The translations under genes were made by a program, and so were the position numbers. A stretch of DNA of 64,000 nt, taken from Rhodoferax sp. Lineage in GTDB: Bacteria > Pseudomonadota > Gammaproteobacteria > Burkholderiales > Burkholderiaceae_C. Below are positions 1-8,483 of this stretch, piece by piece; the stretch's first letter is position 1; each line of letters begins with the position of its first letter. The stretch is from the NCBI RefSeq assembly GCF_023700745.1, contig NZ_JAMPYG010000001.1:1-64000 (forward strand). Reading direction: 5' to 3'. The notes under the pieces are model-generated. The model had not been told where the DNA came from. It was given only the letters and a program-made list of their open reading frames with translations, and ran no database searches.

Positions 1-558
1 GGGGCCGGGCTCGCCATTCTTCTCCACGCCCATGTTGCCGGTGGCCACGCCTCTTACCGCAGGTAAGTTCCCGTCCTTGGCACCGGCTTCGTCGTAGAGC
101 ACTTCGGCGGCGGCAAAGCCGGGGAAGATTTCGACGCCCAGGCTTTCGGCCTGTTGGGCCAGCCAGCGCGTCAGTGCGCCCAGGCTGATGATGTAGTTGC
201 CGTGGTTCTGGCTGCATTCGGGCAGGAACATGTTGGGCGTGTGGTAGCCAGTGGTCTGCGAGAGGAACATCATGGCCTCGTCGGTGACGGGCTGGTTCAG
301 GGGCGCACCCATGGCTTGCCAGTCGGGGAACAGCTCGGTCAGCGATCGGGGGTCGAGCACCGCACCCGAGAGGATGTGGGCGCCGGGCTCGGAGCCTTTT
401 TCCAGCACCACCACCGACACCTGCTGGCCTTTCTCGCTGGCCAGTTGTTTCAGGCGGATGGCGGTCGAGAGGCCGGCGGGGCCGCCTCCGACCACGACCA
501 CGTCGTATTCCATCGATTCTCGGGGACCGTATTGGGTCAGGATGTCTTGGGGGGTCAT
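1..558 (-). CDS. Electron-transfer-flavoprotein:ubiquinone oxidoreductase, 5' part (3' end outside window)
   Basis: Membrane-associated FAD/4Fe-4S enzyme that passes electrons from reduced ETF (fatty-acid and amino-acid oxidation) to ubiquinone. The 186 visible residues hold the N-terminal FAD-binding Rossmann motif GGGPAG at residues 24-29, preceded by a hydrophobic strand (DVVVV), and the family segment GAHILSGAVLDP at 59-70. The full protein is about 550 residues, so the quinone-binding and C-terminal iron-sulfur regions lie to the left of the window. The ATG at 558 is the natural start, followed by MTPQDILTQYGPRESMEYD. A 10-bp perfect palindrome sits 16 bp upstream of the start. Family assignment is firm; membrane association is known from the family. 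Confidence 0.9.
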   Translation of the reverse strand, partial: MTPQDILTQYGPRESMEYDVVVVGGGPAGLSTAIRLKQLASEKGQQVSVVVLEKGSEPGAHILSGAVLDPRSLTELFPDWQAMGAPLNQPVTDEAMMFLSQTTGYHTPNMFLPECSQNHGNYIISLGALTRWLAQQAESLGVEIFPGFAAAEVLYDEAGAKDGNLPAVRGVATGNMGVEKNGEPGP

Positions 559-573
559 GGTAGGACTCGCTTT

Positions 574-583
574 ATCAATTGAT
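574..583. promoter_or_regulatory. Palindrome ATCAATTGAT upstream of the ETF-QO gene
   Basis: Perfect 10-bp dyad in an AT-rich context (TTTATCAATTGATTAAA, 571-587) just before the leftward ETF-QO start. Position and symmetry suggest an operator or start-proximal regulatory site; no regulator can be named from sequence. Confidence 0.3.
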
Positions 584-802
584 TAAACTCAGGCTCGGCA
601 AGATCGGCTAAAACAGTTGTGAATTGTCTTCGAATAAGCCGGATTTTAGGCAACAGTTTGACCGCCCTGAAACGATCCTTCAATTGACGATCAAGACATG
701 ACCATCGCTTGCAATATTGACACCTCCTGCCGGTTGGCTTTGATGACCAGAACCGGGGCCGTAAGCACCGCGGCTGACGATGGTTTTCCGGTGTAAGCCT
801 GC

Positions 803-1702
803 ATGTTGACCGGTGTGATCGCGGGCCTGGCAGCAGGCGCCTTGTGGGGCCTGGTGTTTGTGGTACCACGTTTGACGCCGGGTCTGAGTTCGGTGGATCT
901 GACTGCGGGGCGCTTCATCAGCTATGGCGGTATGGCGGCGTTGGCCATGCTGCTGACCTGGCGCCGCCATACCTGGCCCACCGCCCGCCAGGCGGTCAGT
1001 GCTTTGGGCATGAGCCTGCTGGGCGCCACCGGCTACTACCTGTTGTTGGCGCAAAGTATTGTCTATGCCGGTACCGAGGTGCCCACACTCATCATTGGCA
1101 CCATTCCGATCTGGGTCATGCTGCTGGGCAAGCCTGCGCGTCTCAAATGGACGGGTTTGTTGCCGGGGCTGCTGCTGACTTTGAGCGGGTTGGCACTGAT
1201 GATGCAGTCGACATTGAGCCATGCAGCGCAATTGCCAGCCGGGGGCGGCCAATTCTGGTGGGGCGTGCTGCTGGCGTTGGGCGCCATGTTGTGCTGGACC
1301 GCCTTTGCCTTGATGAACGCGGCCTGGTTGAAACGCCACCCCGAGGTCAGCGCCACCGAATGGACCAATTGGCTTGGCGTGGCGACCGGCGTGGGTGCTT
1401 TGCTGTTGTGGTTGTTGCTGGGTTCCGATCGACAGGCCCTGTCCAGCCTGGACAATCAGGCGCTGATCGCGATGGCCTGTATTGGCACCGGCATTGGCTC
1501 TGGCTGGGTTGCCAGTATTTTGTGGAATATGGCGAGTCAACGCCTGAGCGTCAGTTTGTGTGGTCAATTGATCGTGAGTGAGACCTTGTTTGCCTTGTTT
1601 TATTCTTTTGTTTGGGACGGTGTCTGGCCTGCGGCTGCGCAAGCCTGGGCGGCTGTATTGTTCACGCTGGGCATTTTGGCCTCGATCAGGGCGCATCGCT
1701 GA
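803..1702 (+). CDS. EamA/DMT-family inner-membrane transporter
   Basis: Predicted 299-residue permease with two tandem EamA repeats and about ten hydrophobic helices, the standard size for the drug/metabolite transporter superfamily. The N-terminus (GVIAGLAAGALWGLVF) is the usual first helix. Substrate cannot be inferred; relatives export amino acids, metabolites or drugs. The ATG at 803 has no strong Shine-Dalgarno, but the first helix begins immediately after it. The stop TGA shares one base with the ATG of ubiC, so the two genes are probably translationally coupled. Confidence 0.85.
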   Translation: MLTGVIAGLAAGALWGLVFVVPRLTPGLSSVDLTAGRFISYGGMAALAMLLTWRRHTWPTARQAVSALGMSLLGATGYYLLLAQSIVYAGTEVPTLIIGTIPIWVMLLGKPARLKWTGLLPGLLLTLSGLALMMQSTLSHAAQLPAGGGQFWWGVLLALGAMLCWTAFALMNAAWLKRHPEVSATEWTNWLGVATGVGALLLWLLLGSDRQALSSLDNQALIAMACIGTGIGSGWVASILWNMASQRLSVSLCGQLIVSETLFALFYSFVWDGVWPAAAQAWAAVLFTLGILASIRAHR

Positions 1703-2286
1703 TGGACTGGCAAACTTTTACCCCGGCGCGGGGCGGCTTGCGCCGCTGGCTGCAGGCCTCGGGCTCACTCAGTGCGCGGCTCGCGGCGACCGGCCAGGTT
1801 TTCAGTGTGCAGGTGCTGCGGCAGGGGCGTCAGCCGCTCACGCCCGATGAGTCGCTCGCTTTGGGTTTGGCCGGGTACCGCATGGGCTATGCACGTGAGG
1901 TCGTGTTACGGGTGGATGACCAGCCGCTGGTATTTGCCCGCAGTGTGACAACGCATGCCGACTCCGTTGGAGCCTGGCGCTCGGTACGTGGTTTGCAGAG
2001 CCGGCCGTTGGCCGATGTGCTGTTCAAGCGTTCCGGCATTTCGCGTGCCCCCCTGGCATACAGACAACTCCAGCGGCACAGCGCCTTGCAGCGGCATGTC
2101 GACCGATCCTGGCTGGCCGCGACGGGTTTTGCCTTGAGCCACCAGGCCTTGTTCGCGCGCCGTTCGGCGTTTACCCGCCATGGCGCGGCGCTGCTGGTGA
2201 TGGAAGTGTTTGCCGCTCCTGCGCGCTGCTGGCGTTGGCCAGAGGATGCAACGTTGAAAAATATCAAACCAAGGAGATTGCGATGA
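1702..2286 (+). CDS. ubiC: Chorismate--pyruvate lyase (chorismate lyase)
   Basis: Cytoplasmic enzyme that converts chorismate to 4-hydroxybenzoate plus pyruvate, the first committed step of ubiquinone synthesis. The 194-residue product has the short UbiC architecture: an N-terminal SLSARL segment after a tryptophan-containing stretch, a central REV-L-VDDQPLVFARSV strand pair, and a late LARRSAF-like element (FARRSAFTRHG) close to the C-terminus. The start was chosen at the ATG overlapping the upstream stop (TGATG); an upstream in-frame extension would run into the transporter gene. Its own stop overlaps the next gene in ATGA. Sequence divergence in this family is high, so identification rests on architecture. 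Confidence 0.75.
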   Translation: MDWQTFTPARGGLRRWLQASGSLSARLAATGQVFSVQVLRQGRQPLTPDESLALGLAGYRMGYAREVVLRVDDQPLVFARSVTTHADSVGAWRSVRGLQSRPLADVLFKRSGISRAPLAYRQLQRHSALQRHVDRSWLAATGFALSHQALFARRSAFTRHGAALLVMEVFAAPARCWRWPEDATLKNIKPRRLR

Positions 2287-2702
2287 AATATGACATTCCA
2301 GAACAAAAAAAGCTGGTGTTCGAGATGGTGATTCCGATCCGCTGGGGCGACATGGATGCCATGGGCCATGTCAACAACACCACCTATTTCCGCTACCTGG
2401 AGACCTGCCGGATCGACTGGATGCGGGCCACGGGTGGCATGCCCAATCCGATTGGTGAAGGGCCGGTGATCGTGAACGCGTTCTGCAATTTTTACAAGCA
2501 GCTGGAGTACCCTGGCGATGTGTTGATCAAGATGTACGTCAGCGACCCCGGCCGCACCACGTTCGAAACCTGGGCCACCATGGAAATGACCGATCAGCCC
2601 GGCGTGATTTGCGCTGCGGGCGGGGCGACCACAATTTGGGTGGATTTTCCAAAGCAGAAAGCGATGGACCTGCCGGACCGAATACGCGCCCTGGTGTCGT
2701 GA
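2283..2702 (+). CDS. Acyl-CoA thioesterase, 4HBT hotdog-fold family
   Basis: A 139-residue single hotdog domain. The diagnostic motif RWGDMDAMGHVNNTTYFRYLE near residue 20 contains the catalytic-type aspartate followed by GHVNN, as in YbgC/4-hydroxybenzoyl-CoA thioesterases. It probably hydrolyses an acyl- or aryl-CoA; the actual substrate is unknown. The start is decided by AAGGAG at 2271-2276, seven bases before the ATG at 2283, and the gene overlaps ubiC by four bases (ATGA). The coupling with ubiC is suggestive but does not prove a role in quinone metabolism. Convergent with the next gene. Confidence 0.88.
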   Translation: MKYDIPEQKKLVFEMVIPIRWGDMDAMGHVNNTTYFRYLETCRIDWMRATGGMPNPIGEGPVIVNAFCNFYKQLEYPGDVLIKMYVSDPGRTTFETWATMEMTDQPGVICAAGGATTIWVDFPKQKAMDLPDRIRALVS

Positions 2703-2729
2703 GGCCGCAGGCCAGCGGGCTTGTGGCGC

Positions 2730-3089
2730 TTACTTGGAAAAATGCCCTGATGCAATCAGGCGATCCACCTCGAGTTCGGCCATGGCCCAGTCATCGACAG
2801 GGTTGCCGGGAGCGAAGCCACGCCGTTGCGCCACATAAAAAGCGGCCACTTCAATATAGTTGTGACGCTGCTCGGCAGTCACGGCGTGCAGCGTGGCAGT
2901 TGGTGTGGCGCTTGTTTTGACGGGAACCGATTTTTTGGCCGGGACTTTTTTGACGGCTGCCTTGGGTACTGCGTTTGTTTCTGTCGCTGACACGGCGAGA
3001 GTTTTTTTGGCAGCTGCCTTTGGCTTGGGCGAGATTTTTGTGGTGGTTGTGCCTGTTTTGGCGGGGCTTGATTTTTTTGCGGTAACCAT
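2730..3089 (-). CDS. Histone H1-like Lys/Ala-rich protein with C-terminal DUF2934 domain
   Basis: A 119-residue, strongly basic protein. Residues 1 to about 65 are low-complexity Lys/Ala/Pro/Thr with AAKK/VKK/PAKK repeats like the tails of bacterial histone-H1 homologues. The rest is a compact DUF2934 domain (YIEVAAFYVAQRRG...DDWAMAELEVDRLI). The tail suggests nucleic-acid binding or compaction, but this is inference; DUF2934 has no assigned function. It lies between a convergent thioesterase gene and a PAS-LuxR regulator transcribed in the same direction 21 bp upstream, so the two could be cotranscribed. Confidence 0.8.
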   Translation of the reverse strand: MVTAKKSSPAKTGTTTTKISPKPKAAAKKTLAVSATETNAVPKAAVKKVPAKKSVPVKTSATPTATLHAVTAEQRHNYIEVAAFYVAQRRGFAPGNPVDDWAMAELEVDRLIASGHFSK

Positions 3090-3110
3090 GGGTTTTTCCT
3101 TGGGTTCGAA

Positions 3111-3665
3111 TTAGCCTGACATCAATTTGTGCACCAGATCACCGGTATTGGATGCCTTGTATTTTCGCATCAGACGGGCGCGGTAAATTTCGACGGTACG
3201 GTGACTGATTGCAAGCGCTCTGCCGATCTCTTTGCTGGTCAGTCCATCCATCAACAAGGCCGCTACTTCACGTTCACGGGCTGTCAGTTCGGCCTTGACC
3301 GGGCGTCTGGCACTCAAGTCTTCAAAAGTCCAGATCCCGGCTTCATGCGGCGCAGCCTGATTGAAGGCGTGGCCGGTGACGTGACACCAGAAGGTTTCAC
3401 CCTTGAAGCGGCCTGCCACCCGTTTCATGATACGGTCATCTGCATAGGTGCCGTTGCGGTTGAGCAGCGGCGCGATGCGCTGGCCGGTGCGCTCGAACTC
3501 AAGGGCGCTGGGGTAAAGTACCTGGAAGGATTGGCCAATGAGTTGATCGGGCGCGGCACCAAACATTTCGCACAGGTGCCGGTTGCAGTCCACCATGATG
3601 CGGTTGCGCGACAGGGCCAGCCCCACAGGGGCCATCTCGAAAGCGAGCCGGTAATTGATGTCCAT
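3111..3665 (-). CDS. PAS-domain LuxR-type transcriptional regulator
   Basis: A 184-residue protein with an N-terminal PAS sensor domain (about residues 5-120: MAPVGLALSRNRIMVDCNRHLCEMFG, later FWCHVTGHAF) and a C-terminal LuxR/FixJ helix-turn-helix (about 125-184: LTAREREVAALLMDGLTSKEIG...SHRTVEIYRARLMRKY). There is no receiver domain, so control presumably comes from a ligand or redox cofactor on the PAS domain rather than phosphorylation. It is divergent from scoAB, with a 22-bp imperfect dyad in the shared intergenic region, which makes scoAB its most likely target. This is inference from position. Confidence 0.85.
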   Translation of the reverse strand: MDINYRLAFEMAPVGLALSRNRIMVDCNRHLCEMFGAAPDQLIGQSFQVLYPSALEFERTGQRIAPLLNRNGTYADDRIMKRVAGRFKGETFWCHVTGHAFNQAAPHEAGIWTFEDLSARRPVKAELTAREREVAALLMDGLTSKEIGRALAISHRTVEIYRARLMRKYKASNTGDLVHKLMSG

Positions 3666-3706
3666 GGTGTCAAGAGCCGCTTGTTAGGGTTTATCCGTTA
3701 AGAAAA

Positions 3707-3728
3707 ACTACGTATTTAGTTAAGTAGT
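3707..3728. promoter_or_regulatory. Imperfect dyad in the regulator-scoA intergenic region (candidate operator)
   Basis: A 22-bp interrupted dyad with outer arms ACTAC (3707-3711) and GTAGT (3724-3728); 8 of 11 base pairs are symmetric, and TACGTA lies at 3709-3714. It is about 42 bp upstream of the PAS-LuxR start and 52 bp upstream of scoA. Placement fits a site read by the divergent regulator. Confidence 0.4.
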
Positions 3729-3779
3729 ATCGTACAGTTTCTTGGCAGTTCAGGACAAACTTTCATTGGAGACTTCAAC

Positions 3780-4496
3780 GTGAACAAAATATATCCTTCC
3801 GCAGCCCTGGCGCTGAAAGACATTGTCAGCGACGGCCAGTTGCTGGCCGTCGGTGGCTTTGGCCTGTGCGGCATCCCCGAAGCCCTGATTGACGCCCTGC
3901 GTGACACCGGGGTCCGTGACCTTACCGTGATTTCAAACAATGCCGGCGTGGATGGTTTCGGCCTGGGCAAGTTGCTGGAAACACGCCAGATCAGCAAGAT
4001 GATTTCGAGCTATGTCGGTGAGAACAAGGAATTCGAGCGCCAGTACCTGGCCGGTGAGCTGCAACTCGAATTCACCCCCCAGGGCACCCTGGCCGAGAAA
4101 CTGCGCGCCGGTGGCGCCGGCATTCCGGCGTTTTACGTGCGAACGGGGGTGGGCACGCTGGTGGCTGAAGGCAAGGAAAGCCGTGTCTTTGATGGCCATG
4201 TCCATATTCTGGAACAGTCCCTGGTGCCCGATGTGTCACTGGTGAAGGCCTGGAAAGCGGACAAGAGCGGCAACTTGCTGTTCCGTCGTACCGCGCGCAA
4301 CTTCAATCCGGCGGTGGCCATGGCCGGCAGGATCACCGTGGTGGAAGTTGAGGAAATCGTGGAAACCGGTACTTTTGATCCCGACAGCGTGCACTTGCCC
4401 GGCATTTACGTGAACCGCATTGTGCTCAATGCCACGCCTGAGAAGCGCATTGAAAAGCGCACCATCACCGAAAAATCTAACAAAGCAGGAGTTTGA
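3780..4496 (+). CDS. scoA: 3-oxoacid CoA-transferase subunit A
   Basis: Alpha subunit of succinyl-CoA:3-ketoacid CoA-transferase, which activates acetoacetate or a related 3-oxoacid using succinyl-CoA. The 238-residue product carries the subunit A hallmark [10 protein letters not shown] near residue 25 and the conserved GGAGIPAFY region near 110. It starts with GTG at 3780, preceded by GGAG at 3769-3772. Subunit B follows after two bases. The family is known to form a two-subunit cytoplasmic enzyme; the pair is probably one transcript controlled from the intergenic region shared with the PAS-LuxR gene. Confidence 0.93.
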   Translation: MNKIYPSAALALKDIVSDGQLLAVGGFGLCGIPEALIDALRDTGVRDLTVISNNAGVDGFGLGKLLETRQISKMISSYVGENKEFERQYLAGELQLEFTPQGTLAEKLRAGGAGIPAFYVRTGVGTLVAEGKESRVFDGHVHILEQSLVPDVSLVKAWKADKSGNLLFRRTARNFNPAVAMAGRITVVEVEEIVETGTFDPDSVHLPGIYVNRIVLNATPEKRIEKRTITEKSNKAGV

Positions 4497-4498
4497 TC

Positions 4499-5137
4499 AT
4501 GGCTTGGACACACGACGAGATGGCCGCTTTGGCCGCCAAGGAATTGCAGGACGGTTTTTATGTGAATCTGGGCATTGGCCTGCCTACACTCGTGGCCAAT
4601 TTTGTCTCGCCGGACATCGAGGTCTGGCTGCAAAGTGAAAACGGCATGCTGGGCATTGGCCCGTTTCCTACCGACGACGAGGTGGATGCCGACCTGATCA
4701 ACGCCGGCAAGCAGACCGTCACCACCATCCCCGGCTCCAGCATCTTTGGCAGCCATGACAGCTTTGCCATGATTCGCGGCGGCAAGATCAACCTGAGCAT
4801 TCTGGGGGCCATGCAGGTCAGCGCAAGCGGCGACCTGGCCAACTGGATGATTCCGGGCAAGATGGTCAAGGGCATGGGCGGTGCCATGGACTTGGTGGGT
4901 GGTGTGAAAAGTGTGGTGGTGCTGATGGAGCACGTCGCCAAAAAGAAAGACGGCACGATCGATCTGAAAATTTTACCCAGCTGCACTTTGCCGCTGACCG
5001 GCGTCGGCGTGGTGGACCGCATCATCACCGACCTGGCTGTGATGGATGTCACGCCGCACGGGCTCAAGGTGGTGCAGCTTGCCCCGGGTGTGAGCATGGA
5101 AGAGTTGCAGTCCAAGACGGGCGTACCGTTGCACTGA
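4499..5137 (+). CDS. scoB: 3-oxoacid CoA-transferase subunit B
   Basis: Beta subunit of the CoA-transferase, 212 residues. It contains the catalytic SENG motif ([10 protein letters not shown], near residue 45), whose glutamate forms the enzyme-CoA thioester in this family, plus the conserved GGAMDLV segment. The ATG at 4499 is preceded by AGCAGGAG; an in-frame TTG two codons upstream overlaps the scoA stop and is less likely. The stop codon abuts the stop of the convergent MATE gene with no gap. Confidence 0.94.
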   Translation: MAWTHDEMAALAAKELQDGFYVNLGIGLPTLVANFVSPDIEVWLQSENGMLGIGPFPTDDEVDADLINAGKQTVTTIPGSSIFGSHDSFAMIRGGKINLSILGAMQVSASGDLANWMIPGKMVKGMGGAMDLVGGVKSVVVLMEHVAKKKDGTIDLKILPSCTLPLTGVGVVDRIITDLAVMDVTPHGLKVVQLAPGVSMEELQSKTGVPLH

Positions 5138-6571
5138 TCACTCGATCCGACCCAGGTCGAGTGAAGGCTTGGGCAGTCTGCTGCGCGCCACATGGCGCAG
5201 CAGCACAGTGAGCCCCAGCGCGGCAACTGTCAACCCCAGTACCAGCGCAATCCAGAAACCCTGGGCGGCCATGGCCTGTGCCGGTGCCCAGGGGGCCCAG
5301 GTTGGCGCCAGTCCCAGGATGTAGCCCAGTGGCAACGAAAATACCCAGAAGGCGGTCAGGTGAATGACCATGGGTGAGCGGGTGACCTTGTAGCCGCGAA
5401 TGGCGCAACTGGTCACCACCTGGGTCGCATCCGAGAGCTGGAACAGGGCTGCCAGCATCAGCAGCTGCGCGGTGAGCGCAATCACCGCTGCATCGCTGGT
5501 GTAGGCCCGGGCGATCTGCTGGTTCAACAGGGCCATCAGCGTGGCCGACATCACCGCAAAACCCAGACCCAGTGCCACGCCCACCCAGGCCTGGTAACGC
5601 GCCAGCACCGGGTTGCCTGCCCCCAGCGACTGTCCGACACGGGTCAGCAGTGCCAGCCCCAAGCTGAGCGGGACCATGAAGACCAGTGACGTGAAATTGA
5701 GCGCGATCTGGTGTGCCGCCATTTGTGTGCTGCCAAATTCGGCAATCAGCAGGGCAATCAGGCTGAAGGCACTGGCTTCGGCAAAATAGGTCACCCCGAT
5801 CGGCAGCCCCAGCTTGAGCAGGCTTTTGATTTGCGGCCAGTGCGGTGGCTCAAAGTGTCCAAATGGCCAGCTGGCGCGGTACGCCGACGAACGTTGCATC
5901 CACCACAGCAAGGCCAGCAAATTGAAGGTCACCGAGATCAGCGTGGCCCAGGCACAACCCAGTCCGCCCAGTCTGGGAAAGCCAAGCAGGCCAAAGACCA
6001 GCAGACTGTTGACGATGATGTTGAGTCCCAGCGACAGCAGCGCAATCACCATCAACGGCTTGGTTTGGTTGATGCTGGTGCTGTAGCCATAAAGCGCCCG
6101 GTAGCAGGCAAAAAGCGGCATGGCGACGCTGGTGATGCGGACAAAACCAAGCGCCAGTTCGTGCACATAGGGTTCCAGCGTCATGTGGTCAAACAGCAGG
6201 GCTGCCAGGTTCGCCACAGCGGCAGCCAGCAGACCCACGGCCAGTGCTTTCCACAACGCCTGCCGCACCACATGGGGGACCCGTGTCAGGTCACCTGAGC
6301 CCACCTGGTGTGCCACCACCGGGTTGATGGCCATCATTACCCCCATCATGCTGATGATCAGCATGTTCCAGATCGAGACGCCCAGCGACACGCCAGCCAG
6401 ATCCTGCGCCGAGGCATGGCCGGCCATGGCTACCTCGACCACCGCCATGCCCACGTAGGCCAGTTGTCCCACCAGAATCGGCCAGGCCAGCTGCCACAGG
6501 CCACGCAGTTCGGTACTGAGCCGGTTGCGCTGCGCCGGGTTGCGCACGAGATGTTTGAGAGGGGTTAGCAA
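5138..6571 (-). CDS. MATE-family multidrug/metabolite efflux transporter
   Basis: About 477 residues with the duplicated six-helix MATE architecture (roughly 12 membrane segments), starting with LWQLAWPILVGQLAYVGMAVVEVAMAG and the second half beginning near LLKLGLPIGVTYFAEASAF. Known family role: Na+- or H+-coupled export of cationic compounds; the substrate here is unknown. The start is uncertain. In frame there is TTG at 6571 (12 bp after the mutL stop) and GTG at 6547, neither with a clear Shine-Dalgarno. A longer frame overlapping the end of mutL is possible but gives an atypical N-terminus. Likely cotranscribed with mutL. Confidence 0.88.
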   Translation of the reverse strand: MLTPLKHLVRNPAQRNRLSTELRGLWQLAWPILVGQLAYVGMAVVEVAMAGHASAQDLAGVSLGVSIWNMLIISMMGVMMAINPVVAHQVGSGDLTRVPHVVRQALWKALAVGLLAAAVANLAALLFDHMTLEPYVHELALGFVRITSVAMPLFACYRALYGYSTSINQTKPLMVIALLSLGLNIIVNSLLVFGLLGFPRLGGLGCAWATLISVTFNLLALLWWMQRSSAYRASWPFGHFEPPHWPQIKSLLKLGLPIGVTYFAEASAFSLIALLIAEFGSTQMAAHQIALNFTSLVFMVPLSLGLALLTRVGQSLGAGNPVLARYQAWVGVALGLGFAVMSATLMALLNQQIARAYTSDAAVIALTAQLLMLAALFQLSDATQVVTSCAIRGYKVTRSPMVIHLTAFWVFSLPLGYILGLAPTWAPWAPAQAMAAQGFWIALVLGLTVAALGLTVLLRHVARSRLPKPSLDLGRIE

Positions 6572-6582
6572 GATGGTTCGGC

Positions 6583-8424
6583 TTAACGTCCGCGCATGAA
6601 CAGCGTATCGAGCGCGCGCAGGCTGATGGGCCGCCAGGTGGGGCGACCATGGTTGCACTGGTCGCTGCGCTCAGTGGCTTCCATCTGGCGCAACAGCGCG
6701 TTCATTTCCTCCAGCGTCAGTTGCCGGTTGGCACGCACCGCGCCGTGGCAGGCCATGGTGCCGAGCAGTTCGTTGTGTGCGCGTTGCACCACGGTACTGG
6801 CTTCATGCCGGCACAGCTCGGCCAGCACACTGCGCGCCAATTCGACCGCATCACCTTGCGCCAGTGTGCTCGGAACCGCACGCACAGCCAATGTTTTTTC
6901 CGAGAATGGCGTGACATCAAGTCCTAGCAGATGCAGTGTGGCGGCGTTGGCCTCTGCGGTGGCGACCTCAAACGTGGTTGCTGCAAAGGTGGCCGGGATC
7001 AGCAGGGGCTGGCTGGGCAGGCTGGCGGTGCCCTGCGTCTGCGACCACTGTGCCTTGAGCCGTTCATAAACGATGCGCTCGTGCGCTGCATGCATGTCGA
7101 CAATCACCAGGCCCTGGGCATTTTCCGCCAGAATGTAAACGCCCTTGAGCTGCGCCAGAGCCCGGCCCAAGGGCCAGTCATGTGCTGGCTGCGGTGCTGC
7201 AATTGGGGGGGGTGGGACTGTCCATAGAGCCTCCATGTCACTGACCCGATGACCCACCGGGTCTGGAAAACGCATCGCTGACTGACCCCAATCGCTGACC
7301 TGGGCAGGGGCGACAGGTTTGTCCACAACGGCGGCGTTGTCTTGCGTCGCATGCCCGGCACGCGGTGCCGCCAACGCACTTTCAACCGCATGGCGCACCG
7401 CCTGGTGCACCTCGCGGCTGTCGCGAAAGCGCACCTCGATCTTGGTGGGGTGCACGTTGACGTCGACCCGGGTCGGGTCAAGTGTGATGTAGAGTGCATA
7501 GACCGGCTGGCGCTGGCCGTGCAGCACGTCTTCATAAGCGCTGCGGGCAGCGTGGCTGATGACCTTGTCGCGCACGAAGCGGCCGTTCACATAACAGAAT
7601 TGCTGGTCCGAGCGGGCGCGGGCAGCATCTGGTATGCCGGCACGACCCCAGACCTTGATGACGGGCGCATAGTCTGGGCGGCCCGGTGTGGCGCTGGTGG
7701 AAAAATCGACCCAGACCGAGCGCTCGACAAAGTCGCTGCCCAGCACATCGGCCAGGCGCTGCTCCAGCGCCGGCAGATGATCCAACGCACCGCAGCGCCG
7801 CCATTGCTCGACCGGCTTGCCTTCATGCCAGATGGCAAAACCGACATCGGGCCGCGCCAGTGCGTGGCGGCGTACCGCCTCGACGCAATGCGCCAGCTCG
7901 GTGGCATCGGTTTTCAGGAACTTGCGCCGTGCGGGTGTGCTGAAAAACAGCTCCTTGACCTCGACGGTGGTGCCGGTGCTGCGTGCCACCGGTGAGATCT
8001 CGCCGGTCTGGCCTTCGAGCAGGTAGGCGTGGGCCTGGCCACTGACGCGCGACAGCAGGGCGCAGTCGGCGATGGCATTGATGGCGGCCAGCGCCTCGCC
8101 GCGAAAACCCATGGTGCCAACCGACTCAAGGTCGGCCAGGCTGCCGATCTTGCTGGTGGCGTGGCGCTTGAGTGCCATCGGCAGTTCTTCGGGCAGGATG
8201 CCCGCGCCGTCGTCTTCGACGCTGATCAGACGCACGCCGCCGGCCAGCAGCCGCACCGTGATCTGGCTGGCCCCGGCGTCGAGGGCATTGTCCACCAGTT
8301 CGCGCACCACCGAGGCGGGCCGCTCCACCACTTCACCAGCGGCAATCTGGCTGATCAATGTATCCGGCAGTTCCCGGATGGGGCGGCGGGGACTATTTAC
8401 AGGAGAAGTTGTATCAATGTTCAC
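6583..8424 (-). CDS. mutL: DNA mismatch repair protein MutL
   Basis: Mismatch-repair ATPase linking MutS recognition to strand incision, 613 residues. The GHKL ATPase domain shows the three motifs ELVDNALDAGA, DDGAGI and MGFRGEAL in the first 110 residues. A linker rich in Pro/Ala follows. The C-terminal dimerisation domain includes DMHAAHERIVYE at about residues 440-452, which fits the DQHA(x2)E(x4)E nicking-endonuclease motif of MutL from organisms without MutH, with M in place of Q. Incision is therefore likely intrinsic to this protein (inference). The ATG start gives a normal N-terminus leading to IRELPDTLISQIAAGEVVERP-type sequence. Confidence 0.96.
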   Translation of the reverse strand: MNIDTTSPVNSPRRPIRELPDTLISQIAAGEVVERPASVVRELVDNALDAGASQITVRLLAGGVRLISVEDDGAGILPEELPMALKRHATSKIGSLADLESVGTMGFRGEALAAINAIADCALLSRVSGQAHAYLLEGQTGEISPVARSTGTTVEVKELFFSTPARRKFLKTDATELAHCVEAVRRHALARPDVGFAIWHEGKPVEQWRRCGALDHLPALEQRLADVLGSDFVERSVWVDFSTSATPGRPDYAPVIKVWGRAGIPDAARARSDQQFCYVNGRFVRDKVISHAARSAYEDVLHGQRQPVYALYITLDPTRVDVNVHPTKIEVRFRDSREVHQAVRHAVESALAAPRAGHATQDNAAVVDKPVAPAQVSDWGQSAMRFPDPVGHRVSDMEALWTVPPPPIAAPQPAHDWPLGRALAQLKGVYILAENAQGLVIVDMHAAHERIVYERLKAQWSQTQGTASLPSQPLLIPATFAATTFEVATAEANAATLHLLGLDVTPFSEKTLAVRAVPSTLAQGDAVELARSVLAELCRHEASTVVQRAHNELLGTMACHGAVRANRQLTLEEMNALLRQMEATERSDQCNHGRPTWRPISLRALDTLFMRGR

Positions 8425-8483
8425 CCGGCCATTTTAGGTGTCCGGGTGTTGGGCAAACTGCGCTGTTTGCCCATTTTCAAGGG

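Noticed and set aside
680-1696. 338-codon open frame antisense to the EamA gene
   Set aside because: Gln/Arg/His-rich translation, no domain; the plus strand has a clear ten-helix transporter.
8451-8472. Nine-pair hairpin GGGCAAAC...GTTTGCCC between dcuB and mutL, considered as the dcuB terminator
   Set aside because: Read in the dcuB direction it is followed by AACACC, not a T-run; the T-rich side faces the plus strand where no gene ends. It may be a structural element but is not supported as a terminator.
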